A DNA stretch of 64,000 nt, taken from Pseudobdellovibrionaceae bacterium. Its GTDB lineage: Bacteria; Bdellovibrionota; Bdellovibrionia; Bdellovibrionales; Bdellovibrionaceae. A program made the translations under genes and the position numbers. Positions 43,488 to 51,857 of the stretch are shown here, one piece after another (the stretch's first letter is position 1; the number at the start of each line of letters is the position of its first letter). The stretch is taken from the NCBI GenBank assembly GCA_019637955.1, contig JAHBUS010000001.1, positions 682,001 through 746,000 on the forward strand, given 5' to 3'. Below the pieces are notes generated by a model that had not been told where the DNA came from, searched no databases, and saw only the letters and a list, made by a program, of their open reading frames with translations.

Positions 43488-44642
43488 TTAAAATTGGTAA
43501 AGAAGGGCCGCCGTGAACGACTCTTGATGGTTGATCGCGGTGGTGCCGTCGGCATCCACAAAAAAGCCTTCACCGTCACTTTGATCGCGCCGCGCTTCGA
43601 GGCGCGTTTCGAAAGATTCGTCCAAACGCCAAGCGGCGGTCAGGGTCGCGCCTTGAAGTTTTTGGCGCGACGCCACTCCCGGCGTGGGGTTGAACCCGCT
43701 CAAGGCAAACCCGTCCGACCCATCGAAGATCTCAAAGCGAGGGCTAAGATAAAAATTTTCGACCGGCGACCATTTCAAGTAAAGAGCGGCGGCGGACCAG
43801 CGCGCATCGGCGCCCGCGAGCGCTTCTTTCTCTTGGCCAAAAACAACGTCGCCCGCAAAAATCAAAGACGACGTGGCCGTCCAGCTCGCGTTCATTTCGT
43901 GAACATCGCGGCGCTGACGGCTTTGCGCGGACTCGCTGCCGCCCAAGTAATTGTAAACAAGCGACAAGGCGTCGTTCGCCGCCCAATTTGCGCTCAGACC
44001 CAAAGTCGACTGCGTGTTTCGCTCCTGCGAGAGCCGCCCGTCCCAGGCATTCAACAAAAGCAGTGTCGTCGTGAACTTCGAAGGAACCCACGCGTAGTTG
44101 ACGCTGAGGCCCTGATGCCAGAACGGAATCGCATAATTAAAGAGAAAGCCGCGCGAGACCTGCCAATTGTCTTGCGTCTTGGTGACCTCAAAACCCACGG
44201 GGGTGTAGAACTTGCCCGCGGTCACGGTTAAGTTTTCGAAGCGCTCGGGCTGATAAGACACGAAGGCCTGCGCGACGTTCTTGGTCGGCTCGTGGGCCTC
44301 GTTCGCCGCATCGGCCGGGGTGACCAGCTGCGTGTTTCCCGCGAGGACATCGGCCATCATGCCGAACATCAGGTCCATTCGAAACGTGACCTGTTTGTGT
44401 TTTTTGAGAATCGAAATCTCGGCCGAATTGAGAACCCACTGATTGTGAAGCCGGTCAAAAGAGCGCCCTTCAATCTCGTTGGGTCCCAGCGTGCTGGAAC
44501 CGCCAAGAGGCCGGTGCGCCTGGGGGCTGGTTTGGTAATACACATCCAAAGATCCTTTGATTTGCAAATCACCGTTGTTGAGAGAAGTTTGCGCTTGGGC
44601 CCCCAAGGGCGCGAGCAAAGACATCACGAGTGGGATCAACAT
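43488..44642 (-). CDS. OmpL/BBP2-like outer-membrane porin at the head of the kdp operon
   Basis: From the ATG at 44642 (AAGGAG upstream) the 384-residue product has a signal peptide ending GAQAQ and a long run of amphipathic strands with aromatic belts, such as VTFRMDLMFGMMADVL, NLTVTAGKFYTPVGFEV and YAIPFWHQGLSVNYAW, ending in a terminal Phe (LLYQF) as in porins. It resembles the putative beta-barrel porin-2 family. Only 11 bases separate it from kdpF, so it is probably co-induced to admit K+ through the outer membrane. Confidence 0.86.
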   Translation of the reverse strand: MLIPLVMSLLAPLGAQAQTSLNNGDLQIKGSLDVYYQTSPQAHRPLGGSSTLGPNEIEGRSFDRLHNQWVLNSAEISILKKHKQVTFRMDLMFGMMADVLAGNTQLVTPADAANEAHEPTKNVAQAFVSYQPERFENLTVTAGKFYTPVGFEVTKTQDNWQVSRGFLFNYAIPFWHQGLSVNYAWVPSKFTTTLLLLNAWDGRLSQERNTQSTLGLSANWAANDALSLVYNYLGGSESAQSRQRRDVHEMNASWTATSSLIFAGDVVFGQEKEALAGADARWSAAALYLKWSPVENFYLSPRFEIFDGSDGFALSGFNPTPGVASRQKLQGATLTAAWRLDESFETRLEARRDQSDGEGFFVDADGTTAINHQESFTAALLYQF

Positions 44643-44920
44643 AGAAGACTCCTTTTCAGTCACGGCTCATCATGCGGTGAGGGGGAATAAAAAATCCGTA
44701 AAGGCCCGAAAAAAAGCAGCGCCGCTGTCCCGAGTCGAGATGGGCTTCCACAATTGACCGGCAAAGATGCTTAAACGTTCGGCATTACGCCTTTGGTTCG
44801 GCCCAGTTTCTGCCAGGGCGCAAACGGCTTCGACAAAAGTCATAAAACATCGCTGATTTTGCGACTTTAGCCCCCGACCCAAGAGCCGAAAAGAACTCCA
44901 TCACACCATGGAGGTCTCTC

Positions 44921-45652
44921 GTGAATAAGCTCAACGGATGGCGTTTTCTTCTCGCAGCCGCCACGACTCTCTCGCTCGCAGCCTGTGCTCCCGGACAATC
45001 GGTTCTTCCCGACGATCCTGAGAACGAACCCACCAACGGTTCTCTCGAACAACCCGCGCCTTCGGTTCCTCAAGCCGATGAGCCCACTCCCGCCGCTGGC
45101 GATAGCGCGAGCATCTTGGCCAAGTACGATCACTTGGATCCCAACCGCCAAGTGCCCACGGACCTTTTGAAAAAAGCGGTTCTTTACTACGATCAGAACT
45201 ACAGCAAGATCGCCAACAAAACGTACCTCTCGGTCATCGACTTCAAAAAGAAGTCCTCTCTGCCCCGCTTCTTCATCATCAACATGAACACCGGCGCGGT
45301 GTGGGCGATCCGCACGGCTCACGGCAAAAACTCGGACCTCAATCACGACGGTTATGCCGACAGCTTCAGCAACACCTCGGGTTCGAACCAGAGTTCGCTC
45401 GGCGTCTACCGCGCGGCCGAAACCTACAGCGGCAGCCACGGCCTCTCGCTGCGCTTGGACGGCTTGTCTTCGACCAATTCGAACGCCCGCGCGCGCGCCA
45501 TCGTGATCCATGGCGCGGACTACGTTCAAGAGTCGAACGTGATTCAGGGCCGCAGCTGGGGCTGCCCCGCGGTTTCGATGGGAAATCGCACCGAAGTCAT
45601 CAACCGCCTCAAGGGCGGTTCGATCATCTACGCCGGCCTCTCGGGCCAGTAA
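44921..45652 (+). CDS. lipoprotein L,D-transpeptidase-like protein (YkuD-like murein family)
   Basis: GTG start behind GGAGG; the 243-residue product has a lipobox SLAAC (Cys22), a Pro/Glu linker (about 30-60), and a catalytic domain with H197 (IVIHGADY) and C215 (RSWGCPAVSM). This is the layout of the murein L,D-transpeptidase catalytic domain family, which is distinct from the YcbB-like enzyme at 2307-3887. It would act on peptidoglycan from the membrane. A strong hairpin follows the stop. Confidence 0.9.
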   Translation: MNKLNGWRFLLAAATTLSLAACAPGQSVLPDDPENEPTNGSLEQPAPSVPQADEPTPAAGDSASILAKYDHLDPNRQVPTDLLKKAVLYYDQNYSKIANKTYLSVIDFKKKSSLPRFFIINMNTGAVWAIRTAHGKNSDLNHDGYADSFSNTSGSNQSSLGVYRAAETYSGSHGLSLRLDGLSSTNSNARARAIVIHGADYVQESNVIQGRSWGCPAVSMGNRTEVINRLKGGSIIYAGLSGQ

Positions 45653-45683
45653 GCTTTCGGAACAACGTCGTTTTGTCACTTTC

Positions 45684-45713
45684 AGGGGACGCTCGAAAAG
45701 CGTCCTCTGTCTA
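45684..45713 (+). terminator. terminator after the L,D-transpeptidase-like gene
   Basis: Stem AGGGGACGCT/AGCGTCCTCT around a short GAAA-type loop, followed by a weak T-rich CTGTCTATTT. Confidence 0.6.
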
Positions 45714-45837
45714 TTTCATGAACAGATAAATTCTGCCAAAAACGCATCCGTTGGAGCCCGCCAAGGCCCAGGACTCGCATGAGCCTTCTTCAACCCGAGA
45801 TGCGCCCCAGAGGGGGCGCGAGAAGAAGGATGCGACG

Positions 45838-46680
45838 ATGACAACGGCTCTCAAAGCCCTGATGGTCCTGACCCTCCCCCTGATTTCAAGCCTGGCCATG
45901 GCCCAAGGTTCGGGCGGCCTGTACAACTCGTACAAACTTCAATTCACCAATGACGAAAACTACACCTTCAAGGGCGATCTCTACACCATCGCCAGCCACG
46001 TAGATGACGGTTGGGACACGGGCAAAGCCTCGTTCGCCGGCACCCGCCGTTTGATTGATTTTTCGAAAAGTAAAGTGATCACCCGCTTCGGATTCGTCAG
46101 CCACTACGGCGGCGGCAAACAAGAGTTCACGCAAGACGATATGACTTTCATCGCCGACTCGGCCGCCGGCTCTCACCGCTTTGCCTTTACCCAAGCCAAA
46201 GGGTTTTACATCGCGGGCGGAAATCTCACGCTGTGTTTGTGCGAAGTGCTGCGCGATTTGATCCACGGAACCGAAGGCTCCACCATCGCGACTCAGAATT
46301 TCGTGTTGGTGAGCGACGCCGTGTATGACGACGAATCGTACTACCCTTCACGCATCGGTTCGCCCGAAGCCAGCCCCAAATTCAATCTGGCCCAGCTTGA
46401 GCGCGCCAGCGGCGTGACCGACGAAGTCCTTGCCGAATACATGCACGAGCGCGTGATCGGAAAGTACGGCGTTTTCTGCGCGGGTCAAAACTATTACCGC
46501 CATGCCGACATCAATCCTGCCGACTACACGTTTGAAGTGTACCGCGGAACCAAATTAATTTCGAAAGTGGGAACCAAGGGCCGCCTGATCCGATTGATCG
46601 TGGCCCCGACTCAAGATCTGGAGACCGTCAGCCAGGCTTTCGGTCTCGACAAGCACTACCCGGTCAACAACCCGTTCTAA
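45838..46680 (+). CDS. exported protein of unknown function
   Basis: The ATG at 45838 follows AAGGA and gives a 280-residue product with a signal peptide ending LAMAQG. The mature region alternates strands and loops, with cysteines in LCLCEVLRD and VFCAGQNYY, and no recognisable motif. A perfect GCGCCCC-AGAG-GGGGCGC hairpin (45802-45819) lies just upstream of the ribosome site and could modulate translation. It is convergent with, and overlaps by four bases, the next gene. Confidence 0.75.
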   Translation: MTTALKALMVLTLPLISSLAMAQGSGGLYNSYKLQFTNDENYTFKGDLYTIASHVDDGWDTGKASFAGTRRLIDFSKSKVITRFGFVSHYGGGKQEFTQDDMTFIADSAAGSHRFAFTQAKGFYIAGGNLTLCLCEVLRDLIHGTEGSTIATQNFVLVSDAVYDDESYYPSRIGSPEASPKFNLAQLERASGVTDEVLAEYMHERVIGKYGVFCAGQNYYRHADINPADYTFEVYRGTKLISKVGTKGRLIRLIVAPTQDLETVSQAFGLDKHYPVNNPF

Positions 46681-47771
46681 TGAGCGGGTTCATGACAGAG
46701 AGGGAACGCATTGATCAAGCGGAGCAAGTGCTCAAAGCGGCGCTCCCCGGCTTTTTGATAATCTTCATCTAAATACGACGGGTGAAAGCTGAGCGAAGCT
46801 TCTTTGGCCCAGTCTTTTTGCCGCTGCAAAATCATCTCGCTCAAACATTGGCGCGCCAGCGGCGACTTCATGCGGTTGTCGCGGAAGGGCGCCCAGTAGC
46901 GCGAGAATCCGCGCCAGGGACCCGTCGACTCAGGTCCGAGATCCACGGTGATCGCCTGATCGCGCTTCATGATTTGGCTCATCATCCGGATCGCGCAGCC
47001 CATGTTTTTACGCCAGTCGAAAAGATCGTCCTGCGTTTGGATCATCGTGCAGCCGTATTTTCGGTCGCGCGACGACACGATCGAAAGCTGCATCACGCCC
47101 GTGCTGAACACGTGCTCACGCTCGCTCGAGAGTTGGGTTTCGTAAAGAACCGTCGAGATGTCGAACGAGCTCTCGTGCTCGGCCAAAACCGAGAACAAAC
47201 GCGCCCAAAAAGCCAAGCGGTCATCGCTGTCGAGCTTCTCGTAGCGAGGACAATAGTACTTGATGTCTTTGGGAACCGTTTCGATCAAAGCTTGGCCATC
47301 GGCGCGCAAGGTTTCGATCAAGAAGGCCGTCCAAGTTTTGGGATGGCTGAGTTTGCGCCAAGGATAGCCGTGCCACAGAGGCAAGAGAGCGGGCGAACCT
47401 TTTCCGGCCAAAGCTTCATCCAAAACCAAAAGTCCCACGGTGTTCGGCTCGGCGCCGTCCACGGGCAGCGTGAGCGGCGGTTTGGGATTCGGCGGGCGGC
47501 TCGGCGTGGGTGACGGCTTCGGTGTGGGTTTGGGGGTCGGCGCCGGAACCACGGGTGTGGGCTGCACTTGGGGCGGGACCGGAGTCGGGCTGGGTGTGGG
47601 CGTAAAGACCGGACGCGGCGGGGGCGTGGGGACCGGCGTCGGAACTGGCGTCGGTGTCGGCGTGGGAAGGCAGGCCGGGTTCAAAGGTTTCGGCAAAACG
47701 ATCGGTGGGCGCGCTTGGGCCGCCAAACCAAAGACCATCAATGAACACAGCGAAACGAAGGACCATTTCAT
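46677..47771 (-). CDS. exported protein with Pro/Thr linker and lysozyme-fold-like domain
   Basis: From the ATG at 47771 (AGGTG upstream) the 364-residue product has a signal peptide ending QARPP. About 75 residues of Pro/Thr-rich linker follow (PTPTPTPVPTPVP-type repeats), then a globular domain. Within it LAEHESSFDIS and STGVMQLSI recall the catalytic Glu and the G-x-MQ-hydrophobic motif of lytic transglycosylases, with cysteines in YYCPRY, YGCTM and NMGCAIR. I infer a murein-cleaving role, but the domain is divergent. Confidence 0.78.
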   Translation of the reverse strand: MKWSFVSLCSLMVFGLAAQARPPIVLPKPLNPACLPTPTPTPVPTPVPTPPPRPVFTPTPSPTPVPPQVQPTPVVPAPTPKPTPKPSPTPSRPPNPKPPLTLPVDGAEPNTVGLLVLDEALAGKGSPALLPLWHGYPWRKLSHPKTWTAFLIETLRADGQALIETVPKDIKYYCPRYEKLDSDDRLAFWARLFSVLAEHESSFDISTVLYETQLSSEREHVFSTGVMQLSIVSSRDRKYGCTMIQTQDDLFDWRKNMGCAIRMMSQIMKRDQAITVDLGPESTGPWRGFSRYWAPFRDNRMKSPLARQCLSEMILQRQKDWAKEASLSFHPSYLDEDYQKAGERRFEHLLRLINAFPLCHEPAH

Positions 47772-47926
47772 ACGCACCTACCCGACCCGCAAACCTTCCA
47801 AAACAGGTGCCGCCCTCTCTCGAAATGGGGGTTCTTCGAGACCGCCGACCTTGAACAAATCACCGGGACGTCAAAACCTTGGACAGCCCATTTGGCGGGT
47901 GCCATGATTTTGAAACAGGAGTTTGC

Positions 47927-48241
47927 ATGAAAACACGATGTCTCGTTCTTTCGGTTTTGGCCCTCACCGCGATCAGCTGCGCGAACAAAAGTCCCCGCAC
48001 GCCCGCGAACACCGATCGTAACGCCGCTCACTGCCAAGTGGCCGCGCAAAAACTCATTCACGATTGGTTCAAAGGGCAAATGGCCGTTGGCTGCGAAGTG
48101 CGCGGCGTGACGCCTTCGGAGCCCTACATGATCGAAGACTACAGTTGTTCGGTTCAAGGCACCGGCATGAACACCAACATGAACGCGCGCATGAAGTTCG
48201 ACACCGTGACCCGCGAGTGCATGGCGATTTCGAACCGCTAA
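47927..48241 (+). CDS. small lipoprotein
   Basis: AGGAG precedes the ATG at 47927. The 104-residue product has a lipoprotein-type signal (AISC, Cys18) and three further cysteines (AAHCQV, VGCEV, YSCSV plus RECMA near the end) in a beta-rich region. No family is recognised. It is the first of three same-strand genes; the next begins 11 bases after its stop. Confidence 0.76.
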   Translation: MKTRCLVLSVLALTAISCANKSPRTPANTDRNAAHCQVAAQKLIHDWFKGQMAVGCEVRGVTPSEPYMIEDYSCSVQGTGMNTNMNARMKFDTVTRECMAISNR

Positions 48242-48251
48242 CTTGAGCGTC

Positions 48252-48683
48252 ATGAGCGCTTGGATCTCGTTTTTCTCGTTTCTTTTTCCGTCTTGGAAGT
48301 TCTTCAACCGAACCGGCACCGTGTTTCGTCTCGAGGCGCGGTGGGAGAACGGCGGCGACTGGTCGCGCGTTTTCGCGCGCGAGGAGCTCCGATTTCGTTG
48401 GATGTCGCTCTTGGCCGACGCCGACCGCCTCAAACACCTTCTCGCCCACTCACTGGCGGAGAGACTCGCGCAAGATCTCAACGAGATGACGGCGCCCGCC
48501 TCCCGGCTCGACTCGAATGAGCACTTGAAGCTGCTCGCCGAACTGATCGCCTCCTTGCCACGCACCCAAGACCCGCGCTGGGTGCAAGTGCGGCTGCTGG
48601 CCTGCAATCCTCACCGAGGAGACACGACGTTCGATCTTTTCTTTGAATCAGAGCCCTTGGCACTTGCCGAGGTGCGCGTATGA
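48252..48683 (+). CDS. unknown protein paired with an HTTM-like membrane protein
   Basis: I use the ATG at 48252; a TTG nine bases earlier is possible. The 143-residue product opens with an aromatic segment (WISFFSFLFPSWKFF), then basic and acidic helices (RFRWMSLLADADRLKHLLAHSL) and a short beta C-terminus. It resembles the small soluble partners often encoded beside HTTM-domain proteins, but I cannot name the family. Its stop overlaps the following start (ATGA), showing translational coupling. Confidence 0.68.
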   Translation: MSAWISFFSFLFPSWKFFNRTGTVFRLEARWENGGDWSRVFAREELRFRWMSLLADADRLKHLLAHSLAERLAQDLNEMTAPASRLDSNEHLKLLAELIASLPRTQDPRWVQVRLLACNPHRGDTTFDLFFESEPLALAEVRV

Positions 48684-49432
48684 CATCCTCATTCGCCTTG
48701 GTGATGACGGCGGGCCTGCTCTGGTGGTCTTTACTTTGGCAGGCGGTGGAAGAGCGCCGCTTTTTTAAAACTCTGCCCCTGTCTTCGTGTTCGCCCTCGA
48801 ATCTCATCGCGATGACGGAAGGCCTGATCGTGCTCGCGATCGCCCTTGTCCTTCCCATGGGCGCGGAGCTCAAAAGCGCCGCGATCCTTTTTGGCGCCGC
48901 GGGCCTTTTGATCGACCGGATCCACATGCGCTGGCGCTTTCGGGGTCCGCTGTCGGGCGGCAGTGACTCGATCACTCTTCTGGCTTTAACTTGCGTCACC
49001 CTTGCCGCCGGAGCGGACGTCTTTGGATTCGATCCGCGCATCGGCGAAATCGCGCTGGCCTATTTGGGACTGCAAGCGGTTCTGTCCTACGTGATGGCAG
49101 GACTTGCAAAACTCAAATCAAGCGACTGGCGGAGCGGGCGGCTCCTTCACGACATTGCGTTTTTGAGTCCCTACCCGGTCCCCCCGGCGCTTCAGAATTT
49201 TTTGCGTGATCGCCGTCCATCCTTCTTGAGGCTGATCGCCTGGACCGTTCTTCTTTTTGAATTGAGTTTTGCGTTCGTCATTCTTGATTTGAGATGGCTG
49301 CTCTGTTGGCTGGCGCTCGCGTTCGCGTTTCATTTTTTGAACGCGCTGGTGTTGGGCCTGAACCGTTTCACCTGGGCCTGGCTGGCCGCTTATCCGGCCG
49401 TCGTCTTTTTGGCATCGAAGATTCAGTCTTGA
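48680..49432 (+). CDS. polytopic membrane protein, HTTM/VKGC-like
   Basis: The 250-residue product has six to seven hydrophobic helices. The segment LSYVMAGLAKLKSSDWRSGRLL is typical of the HTTM (horizontally transferred transmembrane) family related to vitamin K-dependent gamma-carboxylase, where AGLAKL-x-W-x-G recurs. It overlaps the preceding gene by four bases. If it is a true relative it may modify or move a small molecule in the membrane, which is speculation. Confidence 0.75.
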   Translation: MTSSFALVMTAGLLWWSLLWQAVEERRFFKTLPLSSCSPSNLIAMTEGLIVLAIALVLPMGAELKSAAILFGAAGLLIDRIHMRWRFRGPLSGGSDSITLLALTCVTLAAGADVFGFDPRIGEIALAYLGLQAVLSYVMAGLAKLKSSDWRSGRLLHDIAFLSPYPVPPALQNFLRDRRPSFLRLIAWTVLLFELSFAFVILDLRWLLCWLALAFAFHFLNALVLGLNRFTWAWLAAYPAVVFLASKIQS

Positions 49433-49439
49433 AAAAGAG

Positions 49440-49464
49440 AAAGCCGGCACAAGGCCGGCTTTCA
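49440..49464 (+). terminator. terminator after the membrane-protein gene
   Basis: Stem AAAGCCGGC/GCCGGCTTT with loop ACAAG begins eight bases after the stop. The plus-strand T-run is only three bases; the minus-strand side is richer (TTTCTCTTTTT). Confidence 0.6.
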
Positions 49465-49604
49465 TAAAGAACAACAAGTTTTTTTATAGATTGATCGGTT
49501 CAATCATGACGATTTGACGATCATTCATTCATAAGTGGTCAGTCTTCAATCAAAACAGTCGCCTGACTCCGGTCTGGAGTGTAGCTTCGTTTCGAACTGA
49601 CGAC

Positions 49605-49784
49605 TTACTTCTTAAAAGTCTTGTTGTCTTGCGAATGCTCGAGCTTATCACCAGCATTGCGAATCGCATTGCCAACTTTAGGAGCTCCCGCATCCGAAAT
49701 TTTTTCTCCCACGCGCTCGATTTTATCGCCGAGTTTGTGAGAGATGGTTTCTTTCTTCTGATTCAGATCTTTTTGTACAGTCAT
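49605..49784 (-). CDS. 59-residue hydrophilic protein
   Basis: Found by hand: ATG at 49784 with AAGGGAG seven bases upstream, TAA at 49605-49607. The peptide is charged and amphipathic with two similar halves, around HKLGDKIERVGEKISDAG and KVGNAIRNAGDKLEHS, resembling small stress-related proteins such as CsbD- or YtxH-like peptides. A hairpin ACTCC/GGAGT lies downstream near 49567. No family can be assigned firmly. Confidence 0.72.
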   Translation of the reverse strand: MTVQKDLNQKKETISHKLGDKIERVGEKISDAGAPKVGNAIRNAGDKLEHSQDNKTFKK

Positions 49785-50087
49785 TAGAGACTCCCTTCAT
49801 CATTCTTGTTCTCCTTTACTACAACAACCGTTCCAACCGCCGCGCGCCGCTCATTTGCTTTTCGCGCCTCTGGCGCGAGGATTCGGGGGACATCCGCCCG
49901 ATGCACGGGGCACGCTGACGCCTGTCCTTTTTCGCCTTCTGGTGCCACTCTCCACCGCACATCGCGACATCTCGAAGCAGATGTGTGCTCGCACATAAAA
50001 GTCGGAGCCACACCGGCTCTGTTCGGGTGGCACGTCGATTGCCTAGACCTAAGTCCGTGTCTAACCACAACAGCCTTAGGAGGCAGA
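49785..50087. other. intergenic region without a supported gene
   Basis: About 300 bases between divergent small genes. Open frames exist on both strands, but none has a ribosome site and normal composition. A perfect CGCGCC-TCT-GGCGCG hairpin sits at 49863-49877. Promoters for both flanking genes must lie here, though I cannot fix them. Confidence 0.4.
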
Positions 50088-50528
50088 ATGAAAAAAATGA
50101 TTCTCACACTCGCAGCGGTTTCGGCATTTGCGACGTCGGCAGCATGGGCCCAATCCGATGACGGATTTCAAAGCGCAGAGCAATACGCATCGGAGCAACA
50201 AGTCTTTGAATTGGAGCCGGGCGCGATGAGCGCGCAAGATGTGCAAGCGCTGCAAACATCTGAGGCGGCCACCTCTGGAAATACCACTTATGGACGCGGT
50301 GACGATCTCGCTCGCGGCATCATCGGTGGAATTATCGGCGTGATCGCGGATCAATACGACCGGGGCCATCGTGATCGCGGCTACCGTGGCCAAGTGACTT
50401 GCTTTGCGCAGAATCGACGCGGCGAAACCTTCCGCGCTGTCGGCAACCGCGCCCGCCCCGCCCAGCAAGCCGCTCTTAATAAGTGTTACCGTGTTTCGCG
50501 AGACTGCCGCCCCGCGGGCTGTCGATAA
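50088..50528 (+). CDS. exported glycine-zipper protein with cysteine-rich tail
   Basis: TTAGGAGG precedes the ATG at 50088. The 146-residue product has a signal peptide ending AWAQSDD, a glycine-zipper-like segment ARGIIGGIIGVIAD (about 80-95) that could insert in or cross a membrane, a Arg/Asp-rich stretch, and a tail with four cysteines (VTCFAQ, NKCYRVSRDCRPAGC). Glycine-zipper exported proteins are often outer-membrane-associated. Function unknown. A clear terminator follows. Confidence 0.8.
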   Translation: MKKMILTLAAVSAFATSAAWAQSDDGFQSAEQYASEQQVFELEPGAMSAQDVQALQTSEAATSGNTTYGRGDDLARGIIGGIIGVIADQYDRGHRDRGYRGQVTCFAQNRRGETFRAVGNRARPAQQAALNKCYRVSRDCRPAGCR

Positions 50529-50557
50529 GCGCTTCATAAACTTTATGTTATTGAGCA

Positions 50558-50590
50558 AAGGGCGGGTCGCAAGACTCGCCCTTGTCATTT
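50558..50590 (+). terminator. terminator after the glycine-zipper gene
   Basis: Eleven-pair stem AAGGGCGGGTC/GACTCGCCCTT with a GCAA loop (one G-T pair), then GTCATTTGTC. Confidence 0.65.
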
Positions 50591-50765
50591 GTCATGACTC
50601 TGAGAAACGGGGAATTGTTTCTACGCGTTGAGGGAAAAAAGCCGATCACGCACAGCTCATCCCTTGTTTGTTTCGATTTTGTCATGGTCCTGCGTTTGCA
50701 ATTTGACCCCGCTGTGACATGAACGTTTCGCAACTTTGCGAGAATCACTAACAGGAGGAACGCGT

Positions 50766-50966
50766 ATGAAACAACAACAGCCCGCACAAAATGCAGCTGG
50801 AAAAAATCAATCTGTCGATTCGAAAGACTCGTCTTTCAAACGGACAGATGAAACACGGCGCGATTCGAGCCGCAGCGATATGGGCTCTCCTTCATCGGAA
50901 CGCCCCGAGCGCTCACAGCGCGACACAACGAGCGGCTCGACGAGCCAACGTCAAGGCACTCGCTAA
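50766..50966 (+). CDS. 66-residue disordered hydrophilic protein
   Basis: A full AGGAGG ribosome site precedes the ATG at 50766. The product is almost entirely Gln, Ser, Arg, Asp, Lys and Thr with no hydrophobic core, so it should be intrinsically disordered, like small stress or desiccation peptides. It has its own leader with a TCGCA-ACTT-TGCGA hairpin (50728-50741) and a strong terminator, which supports it as a real transcript. Confidence 0.7.
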   Translation: MKQQQPAQNAAGKNQSVDSKDSSFKRTDETRRDSSRSDMGSPSSERPERSQRDTTSGSTSQRQGTR

Positions 50967-51010
50967 TCTCTGAGGACCCTTCCTCAGTCTTTAGATCGAG
51001 ACTTGATTGC

Positions 51011-51050
51011 AAAAAGGTCGAACTCTGAGAGTTCGGCCTTTTTCTTTTCG
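51011..51050 (+). terminator. rho-independent terminator
   Basis: Long stem AAAAAGG-CGAACTC / GAGTTCG-CCTTTTT with a TGA loop and trailing TTCTTTT, after the 66-residue gene. Confidence 0.85.
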
Positions 51051-51104
51051 TTCTTGTTCACTCCATTCTTGCCAGATGGCAAATAAACAAGTGCAATCCT
51101 AAGC

Positions 51105-51854
51105 ATGAGAACATCCAATCCCGCCCTGTCCGAATCCACGTTTCAAAACTTTTCGACCGCTGGGGACCAGACCACGATGACCATCCAAGGCACCGTGCTG
51201 AAGAGCTTCTTGCTCATCTTTTTGGTGATCGCGAGTGCGGCCTTGTCTTGGTCCAAGGCGTTTCCCGATGGTTGGGGCGCCGACGTCGCCCCCGTGATTC
51301 CGGTTTGGTATTTACCCGCCATCATCGGCGCTTTCATCGTGGCCCTCGTCATCATCTTTAAGAAGAACACGGCTCCCCTTTTGGCCCCGGTCTACGCGGT
51401 TCTCGAAGGCGCCACGCTCGGAGCCCTGTCCGCACTTTTTGAATTTCGCTATCCCGGCATCGTGGTGCAAGCGGTGCTCGGGACTTGCGGCACCTTCTTG
51501 GCGCTGCTGCTGGCCTACCAATCGGGTTTGGTCAAAGCGACCGAGAATTTCAAATTGGGCGTGGTCGCGGCCACGGGCGGAATCGCCCTGGTTTACGTGA
51601 TCAACTTTGTGATGAACTTCTTCGGGATGAGCGTGCCTTATTTGCACGACGGCGGACCGATCGGCATCGGCCTCTCGGTGTTTATCGTGATTGTCGCGGC
51701 CCTGAATCTGGTTCTGGATTTTGACTTCATTGAAAAGGGCGCCGAGCAAAACGCGCCCAAATTCATGGAGTGGTACGCCGCCTTCGGACTCTTGGTCACC
51801 TTGATCTGGCTGTACCTGGAGATTCTGCGCCTTCTCGGCAAGAGCCGAAAGTAA
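51105..51854 (+). CDS. Bax inhibitor-1/YccA family membrane protein
   Basis: The 249-residue protein has seven predicted helices and family segments such as PVYAVLEGATLGALSALFE, QAVLGTCGTFLALLLAYQSG and LNLVLDFDFIEKGAEQNAPKFMEWYAAFGLLVTLIWLYLE-type sequence near the end, where the paired Asp residues (about 207 and 209) form the pH-sensing latch in BI-1 homologues. It likely acts as a Ca2+ leak or membrane-stress protein. A dyad TTGCCA-GA-TGGCAA (51069-51082) lies 23 bases upstream and may be an operator. Confidence 0.93.
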   Translation: MRTSNPALSESTFQNFSTAGDQTTMTIQGTVLKSFLLIFLVIASAALSWSKAFPDGWGADVAPVIPVWYLPAIIGAFIVALVIIFKKNTAPLLAPVYAVLEGATLGALSALFEFRYPGIVVQAVLGTCGTFLALLLAYQSGLVKATENFKLGVVAATGGIALVYVINFVMNFFGMSVPYLHDGGPIGIGLSVFIVIVAALNLVLDFDFIEKGAEQNAPKFMEWYAAFGLLVTLIWLYLEILRLLGKSRK

Positions 51855-51857
51855 AGA

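Noticed and set aside
47440-47907. Plus-strand Gly/Val repeat frame
   Set aside because: It is the complement of the Pro/Thr linker of the minus-strand gene, with no start signal.
49806-50087. N-terminal extension of the glycine-zipper protein back to 49806
   Set aside because: The extension is Arg/Thr/Ser/Cys-rich without a ribosome site, while the ATG at 50088 has AGGAGG and yields a proper signal peptide.
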